Positions 35,196-44,611 are shown, counted from the stretch's first letter. The stretch: DNA of 64,000 nucleotides from ZYF759 sp046297455 (GCA_046297455.1 JBKBIT010000004.1:1-64000); one strand, 5' to 3'. Numbers and translations are program-made. The notes: generated by a model not told the origin, from the sequence alone.

Positions 35196-36014
35196 ATGAC
35201 GGCGCCCATGTCTGATCAGGGGGTGACCTTTTCGCCGATGCCCTATCGGCGGACCTGGCAGGCAGTGAAGTTCATCACGCCGCTGTTGCTGCTGGTCGTG
35301 CTCTGGCAGCTGATCGTGACGCTGTTCAACGTCAATCCGCGCATCTTTCCCGACGTGCCGACCGTGGTGCGTGCCGGTTGGGGGACGATTGCCGACGGGT
35401 CGCTTGTCGCCCATGTCGGCGCCAGTCTCTGGCGGGTGTCGGTTGGAACCTTCATCGGCATTGTCACGGCCGTGCCGCTTGGCATCGCCATGGGCGTCAG
35501 CCGCGGCGTGTCGGATTTTCTCAGCCCGCTGCTGCGCTTCTTCTCGGTGCTGGCCGGCATCGCCTGGATACCGATCGCCACGCTGTGGTTCGGCTACGGC
35601 TTCGGGGCGATCACCTTCGTCATCTTCAATGCCGTCTTCTTCATCGTCGCCTACAACACGCTGCTGGGCGTCTCCACCATTCCGATGCCGCTGCGCCATG
35701 CCGCCGCCTCGCTGGGGGTCAGCCGCTGGCAGATGCTCACCCATGTACTACTGCCGGGCGCGCTGCCCAACATCGTGACCGGCATCCGCACCGGCATGGG
35801 CTTCGCCTGGCGTGGCCTGATCGCGGCAGAAATGATCGCCACCAATGTGGGCCTCGGCTACATGCTTTTTTTGGCTCGCGACTTCTACCGCACGGAAGTC
35901 ATCGTCTTCGCGATGATCGTCATCGGCATCATCTGGCTGGTCCTCGACAGGCTTCTTCTGGCCCCGTTGGAGCGCTCCACCATTGAGCGCTGGGGAATGG
36001 TGCAGCGGTCATGA
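35196..36014 (+). CDS. ABC transporter permease 1 (NitT/TauT family)
   Basis: This 272-residue permease has about six membrane helices and the binding-protein-dependent transport motif in AAASLGVSRWQMLTHVLLPGALPNIVTG (EAA loop; the conserved glycine is present). The first helix starts near residue 25 (VKFITPLLLLVVLWQ). It belongs to the SsuC/TauC/NrtB group for sulfonates, taurine, nitrate or aromatic acids. The next gene encodes a second permease and overlaps by ATGA, so they probably form a heterodimer. Starts at 35196 or 35208 are both possible. Confidence 0.9.
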   Translation: MTAPMSDQGVTFSPMPYRRTWQAVKFITPLLLLVVLWQLIVTLFNVNPRIFPDVPTVVRAGWGTIADGSLVAHVGASLWRVSVGTFIGIVTAVPLGIAMGVSRGVSDFLSPLLRFFSVLAGIAWIPIATLWFGYGFGAITFVIFNAVFFIVAYNTLLGVSTIPMPLRHAAASLGVSRWQMLTHVLLPGALPNIVTGIRTGMGFAWRGLIAAEMIATNVGLGYMLFLARDFYRTEVIVFAMIVIGIIWLVLDRLLLAPLERSTIERWGMVQRS

Positions 36015-36817
36015 CGGCGATCTACACCATATGGGGCTACTATGCCCGCTGGACGGCCCGCTTCCCGATGCTGGCGGCCTTCATCCCCTTCATCCCGCTG
36101 ATCGCCGCCTGGGCCTTCATCGTCTGGCTGGAGCTCTTTCCGCGGGTGTTCCTGCCCGGTCCGCTCGATGTTATCGGCAAGGCGTGGGAACTTACCTACA
36201 AGGGCATACTCGGCGACTATCTGATCGACAGCCTGTCGCGGCTTGCGGTGGGCGCCGCTGCCGGCATCGTTATCGCCATTCCGCTCGGCATCTTCATCGG
36301 CCTGAACAAGCGTGCGCACGAGTTTAGCTGGCCGATCCTGCTCTTCTTCCAGGCCATTGGCGACATAGCCTGGCTGCCGATCCTGCTCGTCTGGTTCGGC
36401 TTCGGTCTGACCACCATGACCTTCGTCATCGTCTACACGGTGCTGTTCCCGATCGTGCTCAACACGGTGCTCGGGATCCGTTCGGCCAAGCCCGACCTGC
36501 ACCGGGCGGCGCAGAGCCTGGGCGCACCGCGCAGCCGAATCCTTCTGGAGGTCACGCTGCCGGGTGCGCTGCCCAACATCATCACGGGCCTGCGCAACGG
36601 GCTGGGCTATGGCTGGCGCGCGCTGATTGCGGCCGAAATCATCGTCGGCACCAGCGGCATCGGTTTTCTGATGTTCGACGCGCGGCGGGCGGGATCGGTC
36701 GACGAGATCGTGGTCGGCATGATCGTGCTCGGCATCCTTTGGTACATCGTGGACAGTTGGCTTCTAGCGCCGATCGAGCGGGCAACCGGCGAACGATGGG
36801 GATTGGTGACGAAATGA
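36011..36817 (+). CDS. ABC transporter permease 2 (NitT/TauT family)
   Basis: This 268-residue inner-membrane protein is homologous to the preceding permease and has its EAA loop in QSLGAPRSRILLEVTLPGAL with PNIITGLRNGLGYGWRALI after it. Six helices are predicted. The ATG overlaps the stop of permease 1, and its own stop overlaps the ATPase start. Two permeases with one ATPase imply a heterodimeric pore and an ATPase homodimer. Confidence 0.9.
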   Translation: MTAIYTIWGYYARWTARFPMLAAFIPFIPLIAAWAFIVWLELFPRVFLPGPLDVIGKAWELTYKGILGDYLIDSLSRLAVGAAAGIVIAIPLGIFIGLNKRAHEFSWPILLFFQAIGDIAWLPILLVWFGFGLTTMTFVIVYTVLFPIVLNTVLGIRSAKPDLHRAAQSLGAPRSRILLEVTLPGALPNIITGLRNGLGYGWRALIAAEIIVGTSGIGFLMFDARRAGSVDEIVVGMIVLGILWYIVDSWLLAPIERATGERWGLVTK

Positions 36818-37572
36818 AAAGTCTTGCTCTCGAAAACCTGTCGAAAACCTATTTCGACCCGTATCGCGGTACGCAGTTCACGGCAGTGAAGGATGTCTCG
36901 CTGAATGTCGAGGAGGGCGATTTTGTCGCCGTCGTCGGCCCTTCCGGCTGCGGCAAGTCGACGATCCTCAACATGATCGCCGGGTTTGTCCCGATCACTT
37001 CCGGGCGCATTCTGGTCGGTGGGCGCGAGGTCAAGGGGCCGGGGCCGGACCGCGGCGTTGTGTTCCAGTCCTTCGCGCTCTTCCCCTGGAAGACGGTGTC
37101 CGAGAACGTCACCTTCGGGCCCAAGATGCGGGGCGTCAGCAAGGCGGAGCGGGCGAAGATCGCGGAGGAGTATCTGGAACTCGCCGGGCTCTCGCATGCC
37201 GCCGACCGCTACCCCAACGAACTGTCCGGCGGTATGCAGCAGCGCGTCGGCGTCGTTCGCGCACTGGCCAACAATCCCGACGTGCTCCTCATGGACGAGC
37301 CTTTCGCCAGCGTCGACGCGCAGACCCGCATGACGCTGCAGGAAGAACTCACGCGCATCTGGGAAGAGCGGCGGCCAACGATCGTGTTCATCACCCACGA
37401 CGTGTCGGAGGCGGTCTTTCTGGCCAACAAGGTGGTTGTCCTGTCCAAGGGCAATGTGCTCGAGCAGGTCGACATCCCGTTGGACCGCCCCCGGTCCTGG
37501 GACAGGCTGGTCGAGGACGATCAGTTCAAGGCCATGTCCAATCAGGTGCTGCAACTGGTGCGCTCGGCATGA
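36814..37572 (+). CDS. ABC transporter ATP-binding protein (NitT/TauT family)
   Basis: This 252-residue ATPase has Walker A (GPSGCGKSTILNM), the Q-loop (FQSFALFPWKTV), the signature ELSGGMQQRVGVVRAL, Walker B (VLLMDEPFASVDAQTR) and the switch histidine in FITHDVSEAVFLA. All motifs are intact. It energises the tandem permeases upstream; the binding protein is two genes downstream. It overlaps permease 2 by four bases and the following small gene by four bases. Confidence 0.92.
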   Translation: MKSLALENLSKTYFDPYRGTQFTAVKDVSLNVEEGDFVAVVGPSGCGKSTILNMIAGFVPITSGRILVGGREVKGPGPDRGVVFQSFALFPWKTVSENVTFGPKMRGVSKAERAKIAEEYLELAGLSHAADRYPNELSGGMQQRVGVVRALANNPDVLLMDEPFASVDAQTRMTLQEELTRIWEERRPTIVFITHDVSEAVFLANKVVVLSKGNVLEQVDIPLDRPRSWDRLVEDDQFKAMSNQVLQLVRSA

Positions 37573-37892
37573 GCATGATGCGGGACGCCATAGCCTCGCC
37601 GCGCGCGAAAGTCGTGCTGGCCGTTATCGCGGCTATCGTCGGCTGGCAGGTTTGGCTGAGCGTGGCCGCTGCCGGCAAGATCGCCGACGGCATCCCGACC
37701 GATACAAGACGCGTGGATGTTCTGGTCACGCTCAACTTTCCACCGGAACGCTTTCACATTCAGAAGTTCCAGAAGATCGGAAGAGTCTCCGGAACGAGTG
37801 GGAATTCCGTGCAGGTGCGCGGAGTAAACCGGGCGGCTCTTTCCACGCTCGCACGGCCCTTCTGGGTCGCGAGGGTGGAGCCGCTCAATTGA
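37569..37892 (+). CDS. Small single-span membrane protein in the ABC operon, function unknown
   Basis: I do not recognise this 107-residue protein. It has a short basic N-terminus (MSMMRDAIASPRAK), one hydrophobic helix (about residues 15-36, VVLAVIAAIVGWQVWLSVAAA) and a soluble, probably periplasmic, C-terminal part with a beta-rich look (RRVDVLVTLNFPPERFHIQ, VRGVNRAALSTLARPFW). It overlaps the ATPase stop by ATGA and lies ten bases before the binding-protein gene, so it is co-translated with the transporter. A structural or assembly role in the transport complex is possible but only position supports it. It might otherwise be a small catabolic accessory. Confidence 0.6.
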   Translation: MSMMRDAIASPRAKVVLAVIAAIVGWQVWLSVAAAGKIADGIPTDTRRVDVLVTLNFPPERFHIQKFQKIGRVSGTSGNSVQVRGVNRAALSTLARPFWVARVEPLN

Positions 37893-37902
37893 GGAGGAAA
37901 TC

Positions 37903-38967
37903 ATGATTGGACGACTGGTATTGGCCGTCGGTCTGGCGCTTGCGGTACCCATCGCAGCAAGCGCACAGGACGACGACCTCATAGAACTGAATGCCGGTAT
38001 GGTCTCTGCGATCGATCAGCTGGGACTCCCGATCGCACTCGAGCAGGGCTTCTTCGAAGAACAGGGTCTCGATGTCACGATCGCCAACCCATATGCGACC
38101 GGCGTCGATGCCCTCAACGCCCTGCAGGCCGGCGAGGTAGATACGGTCCAGGTCGGCGTGCCCATGATCGGTGCCGTCGTACGTGGGATGGAGCTCGTCG
38201 CGCTCGCCAACTACAGCGGCAACGCAGCCCAGATGGGCTCGGATACCACCATGGCGCTCGTGGCGCGGGAGGGCTCGGAGATTTCCGGTGACGACCTCTC
38301 CACGCTGCGCGGCAAGCGCATCGCCGCGTCCTTCGGCACGATCAACCATCTCTACGTCCTTGCGCTGATTGACGCAGCGGGTCTTGAGATTGCCGATGTC
38401 GATCTCGTCAACACGCCTCCGCCGGACATGACCGTCGCCCTGCTTTCGGGCGGCATCGACGCATTCGTCGGATGGGACCCCTGGCCGATCGTCGCCCAGA
38501 AGGACGTGCCCGGCGCCTATGAAGTCATCCGAGGGGGCAATCACATCTCCTATCTGGGCTTCAACGTCGCCATGCGTGACTGGGCCGCCGAGAATGGCGA
38601 AACACTTGAGAAGTTCCTGGCCGCGCTGTCACAGGCGGACCAGTGGATGCGGCAGAATCCGCAGGATGCCGCCCAAGTTGCGACACGCTGGATCCCGGGC
38701 CTCGACCCGGCCGTGGCCCTCGAGGCCATGGAATACAACATCCAGCAGGCAGACCGTCGGCTCTCCGCCAACAACTATGCCGCCCTGCATCAAGCCGTCG
38801 AGACGCTCCACCGTCTTGGGTTCATCGACGGGACCTTCGATGTAAACGAGCACATCAATTCCGGGCCGATCGTCAATGTCATGGCCGATCATCCGGAACT
38901 GTTCTCGGATCTGCCGGATATTCCGGCCGACGTCGCCATCGGTGAAGGTTATTCCTTCCAGCCGTAA
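37903..38967 (+). CDS. ABC transporter substrate-binding protein (NitT/TauT family)
   Basis: This 354-residue periplasmic protein has a signal peptide (MIGRLVLAVGLALAVPIAAS, cleavage near AQ-DDD). The mature part shows the NMT1/THI5-like fold: QGFFEEQGLDVTIANPYATG, LQAGEVDTVQVGVPMIG, LRGKRIAASFGTINHLY, LSGGIDAFVGWDPWPIVA. It should deliver the ligand to the tandem permeases. The ligand is unknown; relatives bind taurine, alkanesulfonates, nitrate, aromatics or thiamine precursors. A GC hairpin follows the gene. Confidence 0.88.
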   Translation: MIGRLVLAVGLALAVPIAASAQDDDLIELNAGMVSAIDQLGLPIALEQGFFEEQGLDVTIANPYATGVDALNALQAGEVDTVQVGVPMIGAVVRGMELVALANYSGNAAQMGSDTTMALVAREGSEISGDDLSTLRGKRIAASFGTINHLYVLALIDAAGLEIADVDLVNTPPPDMTVALLSGGIDAFVGWDPWPIVAQKDVPGAYEVIRGGNHISYLGFNVAMRDWAAENGETLEKFLAALSQADQWMRQNPQDAAQVATRWIPGLDPAVALEAMEYNIQQADRRLSANNYAALHQAVETLHRLGFIDGTFDVNEHINSGPIVNVMADHPELFSDLPDIPADVAIGEGYSFQP

Positions 38968-38983
38968 ACGACGCTCGAAACCA

Positions 38984-39012
38984 GGCTCCGCCGCCGTTGG
39001 GGCGGCGGGGCC
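38984..39012 (+). other. GC hairpin after the NitT/TauT binding-protein gene
   Basis: GGCTCCGCCGCC (38984-38995) and GGCGGCGGGGCC (39001-39012) form a 12-bp stem with one U-G pair and a GTTGG loop. No T-run follows. It lies 17 bases after the binding-protein stop and before an SDR gene, a position matching the hairpins after tctC and phnD in this window. Confidence 0.5.
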
Positions 39013-39055
39013 TCCCAACCTTTCGAACTGACCCCAGAAAAGAGCAAGAAGCATC

Positions 39056-39835
39056 ATGGATCTTGGCATCAGAGGAAGAACGGCGATCGTGTGCGGCGGA
39101 TCCCGGGGGCTGGGCCGAGGCTCTGCCGAGAAACTCGCCGAAGCAGGCGTCGACATCGTGCTTAACGCGCGTTCCCGGCCGGAGCTCGAGAAGGCCGCCG
39201 AAGAGATCGCCAACGCCCATGGGGTCAAGGTCGTGGCGGTCGCCGCGGACGTCACCACACCGGAAGGCCGTGACGAGCTTCTGGCAGCCTGTGCGGCGCC
39301 CGACATCCTGGTCAACAATGCCGGCGGTCCGCCGCCCGGCATGTGGCACGACTGGGGCGAGACTGAATGGCAGGGCGCCATTCGCGCCAACATGCTGTCT
39401 CCGATCCATCTTATCACGGCGGTGCTGCCGGGCATGATCGAACGGAAGTGGGGCCGCATCGTCAACATCACCTCGGGCTCAGTGAAGTCGCCCATCCCCG
39501 AGCTTGGCCTGTCCGGCGCCGCCCGATGCGGCCTCACGGGTTTCGTGGCAGGCACTTCGCGTCAGGTCGCGCGGCATGGCGTGACCATCAACAATCTGCT
39601 GCCAGGCCAGCACGAGACGGCCCGCATCGAATCGCTGATGAACAACACCGCCCGCAACAAAGGGATCTCGGTGGAGGAGGCGCGCGCCCAAGCCTATGAG
39701 GCCAACCCTGCGGGGCGTTTCGGCACGACCGAGGAATTCGGCGCGACCTGCGCTTTCCTGTGCAGCGCCTATGCCGGCTACATCGTAGGCCAGAACATCC
39801 TTCTCGACGGCGGCGCGATCAACGCGACGTTCTAG
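39056..39835 (+). CDS. SDR-family oxidoreductase with a non-canonical active site
   Basis: This 259-residue Rossmann-fold protein has the cofactor loop GGSRGLGRGSAEKLAEAG and NNAGGPPPG. The catalytic serine is in NITSGSVKSP, but the usual Tyr-x-x-x-Lys is replaced by LSGAARCGLTGF, with no tyrosine or lysine in register. This tyrosine-less form is known in some SDR subgroups, and the reaction is uncertain. It follows the binding-protein gene and precedes a second SDR with a normal active site. Confidence 0.85.
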   Translation: MDLGIRGRTAIVCGGSRGLGRGSAEKLAEAGVDIVLNARSRPELEKAAEEIANAHGVKVVAVAADVTTPEGRDELLAACAAPDILVNNAGGPPPGMWHDWGETEWQGAIRANMLSPIHLITAVLPGMIERKWGRIVNITSGSVKSPIPELGLSGAARCGLTGFVAGTSRQVARHGVTINNLLPGQHETARIESLMNNTARNKGISVEEARAQAYEANPAGRFGTTEEFGATCAFLCSAYAGYIVGQNILLDGGAINATF

Positions 39836-39866
39836 CAACGACCCGAAGCAAGGGCCTACCGAAGAC

Positions 39867-40634
39867 ATGAACACCATCCCAATACCTGCTTCCGAACCGC
39901 GATGGGCGCTCCCATTTTTCGAGGGCCGTTCCGTGCTGGTGGTTGGCGGATCGTCCGGCATCGGCGCCGCGATCGCGGCGGCGTTTCTGGAAGCCGGCGC
40001 GGTGGTTACCGTTACCGGCGGGACGGAGGCCGAGCTTGCTGACAGCAGCCTTCAAAGTCGCCCTAGCGCCACGCTGCGCCAGCTCGATGTCCGCGACAGG
40101 ACGGCCGTGGATGCGCTGGTGTCGTCCCTGCCGGCTCTGGACGTCGTCGTGAACTGCGCCGGCATCATCCGGCGCGGCGGCGAACTCGATCCCGATGTCT
40201 TTGCCTCGGTGGTCGACATCAATCTGAACGGTTCCATGCGCGTCTGCGCCGCCGCCCGGCCGCTGCTTGCCAAGTCCAGCCAGGGCGCCATCGTCAACAT
40301 GGCATCCGTCCTGACCTTTCAGGGCGGCGGTCTGGTCCCCGGCTACGCGGCCAGCAAGGGAGGGATCGGTCAGATGACCAAGTCGCTGGCAATCGCCTAT
40401 GCCAGCGACTCCATCCGCGTGAATGCCGTCGCGCCTGGCTGGATCACCACTTCTCTGACCCGGGATCTTCAGGATGACCCCGGACGCAGCGAGGCCATTC
40501 TGGCGCGTACGGCGATGAAACGATGGGGCAGGCCGGAAGACGTGGTGGGCGGGGTTCTGTTCCTGGCATCGCCGGCCGCTGCCTTCGTCACCGGCGTCAT
40601 CCTGCCCATCGACGGCGGATATCTGATTACCTGA
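39867..40634 (+). CDS. SDR-family NAD(P)-dependent dehydrogenase
   Basis: This 255-residue enzyme has the GGSSGIGAAIAAAFLEAG dinucleotide loop, NCAGIIRRGG, the catalytic Ser in NMASVLTFQG and Tyr-x-x-x-Lys in PGYAASKGGIGQM, and AVAPGWITTSL. It probably oxidises a secondary alcohol, or reduces the ketone, in the pathway encoded by the cluster. It is the canonical partner of the tyrosine-less SDR just upstream. Start ATG at 39867 follows GAAGACATGAA-type spacing without a strong Shine-Dalgarno. Confidence 0.9.
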   Translation: MNTIPIPASEPRWALPFFEGRSVLVVGGSSGIGAAIAAAFLEAGAVVTVTGGTEAELADSSLQSRPSATLRQLDVRDRTAVDALVSSLPALDVVVNCAGIIRRGGELDPDVFASVVDINLNGSMRVCAAARPLLAKSSQGAIVNMASVLTFQGGGLVPGYAASKGGIGQMTKSLAIAYASDSIRVNAVAPGWITTSLTRDLQDDPGRSEAILARTAMKRWGRPEDVVGGVLFLASPAAAFVTGVILPIDGGYLIT

Positions 40635-40680
40635 CCCCGTCGCGCCACCTTTGCGGTCGTATGGAACCAGCGGAGCCTAC

Positions 40681-41805
40681 ATGCACATCATCAACTATCT
40701 CACGACGATCAACTTCGGGGCAGGGGCGCTGTCGTCGCTTGACACGGCGATGTCGGAACTCGCAATCTCGCGGCCGCTGATCGTCAGCGATCACGGCATC
40801 GCGGCAGCCGGCCTGCTGGAAAAGATTGAGGCTATTGTGGGCAAGGACGCGCCCCTCTTCCTCGACGTGCCGACCAACCCCACCGAGGCGGCGCTCAAGG
40901 AGGCGCTCGCGCTCTACCGGTCGCAAGGCTGCGACGGCGTCATTGCCTTTGGCGGCGGCTCCCCCATCGATCTGGCCAAGGGCGTGGCCTTGCTGGCGAC
41001 TCATCCGGGCGATCTGGAACGCTACGCGGCGATACTGGGCGGCATCCCCCGGATCACCGCTGCAGTAGCACCCCTTATCGCCATCCCCACCACGGCAGGC
41101 ACCGGCTCGGAGGTCGGTCGGGCGGCGCTCATCACCCTCGATGACGAACGCAAACTTGGCTTCATCAGTCCGCATCTGATCCCCAAGCGGGCCATTTGCG
41201 ACCCCGAACTGACACTCGGCCTGCCGCCGCAGCTGACCGCGGCAACGGGCCTCGACGCGCTCTCTCACTGCATTGAGACCTATCTGTCGCCGCGCAAAAA
41301 TCCGCCGGCGGAAGCCATCGCGCTTGATGGATTCGCCCGCATCTGGGCGGCCTTGCCCAAGGCCTATGCGGACGGTTCGGATATCGATGCCCGGACCGAA
41401 CTCATGATGGGCGCGCTGGAGGGCGGTCTTACCTTCCAGAAAGGTCTGGGCGCGGTGCATGCGCTCAGCCATGCGCTCGGTGGGATCAAGTCGCTGAAGC
41501 TTCACCACGGAACACTCAATGCGATCCTGATGCCGCCCGTCCTGCGATGGAATACGGATTCGGCACCAACAAAGATCGCACGGCTCTCAGCTTCCATCGG
41601 ACTGGGCGACACAGCTGATCTGGCCGACGAACTGGATCGGCTGAACCTGACGCTCGGCATACCGGCGAGGCTGTCCGATCTGGGTGTTACCCGCGATGTC
41701 GTGGAGTGGACATGCGAACGCGCGCTTGCCGACCACAGCCACCCGACAAATCCCCGCGACCTCACACGCGATGACTACGCCACAATACTCGAAGGATTGT
41801 TGTAA
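40681..41805 (+). CDS. Iron-containing alcohol dehydrogenase family protein
   Basis: This 374-residue protein has the Fe-ADH layout: an N-terminal Rossmann-like half with IAFGGGSPIDLAKGVALLA and IPTTAGTGSEVGRAAL, and metal ligands in CDPELTLGL, TGLDALSHCIETYLS, GAVHALSHALGG and KLHHGTLNA. It should interconvert an alcohol and an aldehyde or ketone with NAD(P). Relatives act on 1,3-propanediol, maleylacetate or lactaldehyde. It ends the block that begins with the cupin gene; the next genes are divergent. Confidence 0.92.
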   Translation: MHIINYLTTINFGAGALSSLDTAMSELAISRPLIVSDHGIAAAGLLEKIEAIVGKDAPLFLDVPTNPTEAALKEALALYRSQGCDGVIAFGGGSPIDLAKGVALLATHPGDLERYAAILGGIPRITAAVAPLIAIPTTAGTGSEVGRAALITLDDERKLGFISPHLIPKRAICDPELTLGLPPQLTAATGLDALSHCIETYLSPRKNPPAEAIALDGFARIWAALPKAYADGSDIDARTELMMGALEGGLTFQKGLGAVHALSHALGGIKSLKLHHGTLNAILMPPVLRWNTDSAPTKIARLSASIGLGDTADLADELDRLNLTLGIPARLSDLGVTRDVVEWTCERALADHSHPTNPRDLTRDDYATILEGLL

Positions 41806-42050
41806 CGCGCAGATGGGTTGCTGATCTCAGTTTTCGACGAAGGCTCCACGCGGGCAAGTTTTGAGCCAGATGCTGTCTTTGGCATCACACCGTCGCAGCC
41901 CGTGGAGTATCACTGCATACGACATCTGAGGCGGAGAAGAAGCTGCTCTCCGGTTCCGGCCATGCTGCCCGCGCGGCTGAATAGCGAACTTGGGGCGCTA
42001 TTCGTGGCCCACAGCCTTGGCCGCACAGCCGCCTTGTCCATGCTGACACT

Positions 42051-43043
42051 TCAGGAGACGCGCCTACGCCGCGAGGGCTCCGGAGCGCCGTCCGATTGAA
42101 TCGCCTGGCCATACTGTCCTGGCGGGCAACCGAACAGCTTCCGAAACAGCCGGTTGAAGTAGGAGATGTCGCTGAAGCCGCAATCCATCGCTATTGTGGA
42201 AATCAGCAGGTTTGATCCGGGAGAAGCGCGCGCCACCAACATGGCGCATGCCTGCTCCATACGCTTCTGTAGCAGATACGCCGTTGGCGTAGTGCCGACG
42301 AGTGCGAACCCCCGCTGCAACTGTCTCACCGAGGTTCCCAGATCTTCGGCGATGCGAGAAACGGCCAGTTCGGGATCGGCAAACCGGCTGTCGATATAGG
42401 CAATGCCGCGTTGCAGTACCTGTGCGCCGGAGACGTCGGCATCCACAGCGGACATGCGTTCGCCGTCGGCGCGCTCGTGCAGCATGGCACCGATGAGCCC
42501 GAACAGGGCCTCCCTGAGGAAGCCGCTCTGGGCATCGTTGGCGGAACGCGAAAACGCCTTTGCGAGGACGGCGCAGATAGCGACCGTCGTCTGGTCCGAC
42601 CGCGGCAGGAACAGGCCGCCCCTGATGTGCTCGCCGAACCGCGACCACATCTCGAGCCGAGGCAGGTGCAGCGAGAGCTGGCGACTGAACGCGCTGAAGA
42701 AGGTGAACTCCGACGGCCGCGCGCTGTCGATGAGCATCATGTCGCCGGGCGAGATCATTCGCACCTCGCCGTTCTGCGACATCAGCGCCCGCCCCTCTTC
42801 CTGGATGACGAGGAAGTAGTTCTCGCCATCGTCGCGCCTGATGTGCTGCCGGGTTCGAAGGATCTGCTGGAGGTCCTTGGCCACATGCGCCATCTCGATG
42901 CCGGCACGGGTTTCGAGATGAATTGCGCCTTGCAGCATGTGCTGCCCGTCGGCCGGGCGCGCATCGAACTCGCCACAGGCGCTTCTCAGGTCGCTGCGGA
43001 ACTGCTCGACCGGAACTTTGGCTGTCGATACGTGCGTCAGCAT
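42051..43043 (-). CDS. AraC-family transcriptional regulator (FeaR-like)
   Basis: This 330-residue regulator has a variable N-terminal domain (about residues 1-200) and a C-terminal AraC domain with two helix-turn-helices: PELAVSRIAEDLGTSVRQLQ and MDCGFSDISYFNRLFRKLFG. The N-terminal half resembles the AraC-binding-like domain of FeaR, the activator of aromatic amine catabolism. It diverges from the aldehyde dehydrogenase-GMC oxidoreductase pair, which it likely controls. ATG at 43043 is preferred; the frame is open to 43196, overlapping the start of the divergent gene. Confidence 0.88.
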   Translation of the reverse strand: MLTHVSTAKVPVEQFRSDLRSACGEFDARPADGQHMLQGAIHLETRAGIEMAHVAKDLQQILRTRQHIRRDDGENYFLVIQEEGRALMSQNGEVRMISPGDMMLIDSARPSEFTFFSAFSRQLSLHLPRLEMWSRFGEHIRGGLFLPRSDQTTVAICAVLAKAFSRSANDAQSGFLREALFGLIGAMLHERADGERMSAVDADVSGAQVLQRGIAYIDSRFADPELAVSRIAEDLGTSVRQLQRGFALVGTTPTAYLLQKRMEQACAMLVARASPGSNLLISTIAMDCGFSDISYFNRLFRKLFGCPPGQYGQAIQSDGAPEPSRRRRVS

Positions 43044-43194
43044 GATGCCGAACCATGCAACATGAACATTTTTCGTGCAATCCAGGAAATCGACAGTCCT
43101 GTCGTTCGAATCCAATACTGACGTCGCGCCTCTTAAAGACATCTTCCCATCCGTCGCTAATCTTTGCTGCGAGGAGAAAACCAGGGAGGAATCC

Positions 43195-44601
43195 ATGTCC
43201 GATCACGGCATGACGATCGGCGGCACACGCGTGCAGGCCGACGCAACGTTCGAAGTCATCAATCCATCGTCGGGCGAGGAAGTCGGTCGCGCGCCCAATG
43301 CATCGTTGGCTGACCTCGACGCGGCAGTTGCTGCGGCGAGCGACGCCTTCGAGAGGTGGTCGGATACACCCGATCACGAATTGAAGGCGGCTTGTGAGGC
43401 CGTGACAGCCAAGATCGGCGAACACGCAGAAGAACTCGCGGTCCTTCTGACGAAGGAGCAGGGCAAGCCGCTCGGCGGCCTCGGTTCGCGCTGGGAGATC
43501 GGCGGCGCGCAGGCCTGGGCGGGACATACCGCCGGCCTGTCGCTGCCCATGAGGGTCCTGCAGGACAACAATGAGGGCCGGGTGGAAATGCACCGCAACC
43601 CACTCGGGGTCGTAGGCTCGATCACCCCTTGGAACTTCCCCGTCATGATCGCCGTGTGGCACATCCTGCCGGCGCTCAGGACCGGCAACACCGTAGTCAT
43701 CAAGCCTTCGCCTTACACGCCCCTGTCGACGCTGAGACTGGTGGAACTGTTCAACGAGGTTCTGCCCGCCGGCGTGGTGAATGCGGTCTCATCGGACGAC
43801 CGCCTGCACAATATCGGCGGCGCCATGTCGTCTCATCCGGGCATCGCCAAGATCATGTTCACTGGCTCCTGCGACACCGGCCGGAAGGTGATGATGTCGG
43901 CCGCCGAGACGGTGAAGCGACTGACGCTCGAGTTGGGCGGCAATGACGCAGGCATCGTGCTGCCCGACGTGGACCCGAAGGCAATCGCCGAGGGCCTCTT
44001 TTGGGGCAGCTTCATTAACAATGGCCAGACCTGTGCTGCCATGAAGCGCCTATACGTACACGACGACGTCTATGACGCGGTCTGCGACGCACTGGTTGAC
44101 TACGCAAAAAGCATTCCCGTCGGCGACGGGATGGACGAGAGCTCCGTGCTCGGACCGGTCAACAATCGGATGCAATTCGAAAAGGTTTCGCGGCTCGTGG
44201 CATCGGCGAAGCAAAAGGGCCGGGTCCTCCTGGGCGGCGAGCCAGGTGAAGGGCTGTTTTTCCCGCCGACCATCATCGCCGACCTCTCCAATGACGACCC
44301 GCTGGTCGCCGAGGAGCAGTTCGGTCCGGCGCTGCCGATCATCCGTTACGCCGAACTCGACGAGGCGATTGCAGCCGCCAACGACAGTCCGAACGGACTT
44401 GGCGGGTCGGTCTGGACGAAGGACATCGAGAAGGCCAGGCAGGTTGCGCGGCGCATGCAGTGCGGCTCGGTTTGGATCAACAAACATGGGGCGATCCAGC
44501 CGAACATCCCCTTTGGCGGCACGAAGCAGTCAGGCCTGGGCGTCGAGTTCGCCGAAGAGGGGCTTGCCGAATACACCGACATCCAGGTCGTTTTCAGCTG
44601 A
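43195..44601 (+). CDS. NAD(P)-dependent aldehyde dehydrogenase
   Basis: This 468-residue ALDH has PWNFPVMIAVWHILPALRTG, the glutamate in TLELGGNDAGIVL, the catalytic cysteine in NNGQTCAAMKRLYV, EEQFGPALPIIRY and the C-terminal GGTKQSGLGVEFAEEGL. AGGGAGGA precedes the ATG at 43195. It is divergent from the AraC-family regulator and followed 10 bases later by a GMC oxidoreductase. The two could oxidise an alcohol to an acid in two steps. The substrate is unknown. Confidence 0.92.
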   Translation: MSDHGMTIGGTRVQADATFEVINPSSGEEVGRAPNASLADLDAAVAAASDAFERWSDTPDHELKAACEAVTAKIGEHAEELAVLLTKEQGKPLGGLGSRWEIGGAQAWAGHTAGLSLPMRVLQDNNEGRVEMHRNPLGVVGSITPWNFPVMIAVWHILPALRTGNTVVIKPSPYTPLSTLRLVELFNEVLPAGVVNAVSSDDRLHNIGGAMSSHPGIAKIMFTGSCDTGRKVMMSAAETVKRLTLELGGNDAGIVLPDVDPKAIAEGLFWGSFINNGQTCAAMKRLYVHDDVYDAVCDALVDYAKSIPVGDGMDESSVLGPVNNRMQFEKVSRLVASAKQKGRVLLGGEPGEGLFFPPTIIADLSNDDPLVAEEQFGPALPIIRYAELDEAIAAANDSPNGLGGSVWTKDIEKARQVARRMQCGSVWINKHGAIQPNIPFGGTKQSGLGVEFAEEGLAEYTDIQVVFS

Positions 44602-44611
44602 GGCTCCCACG

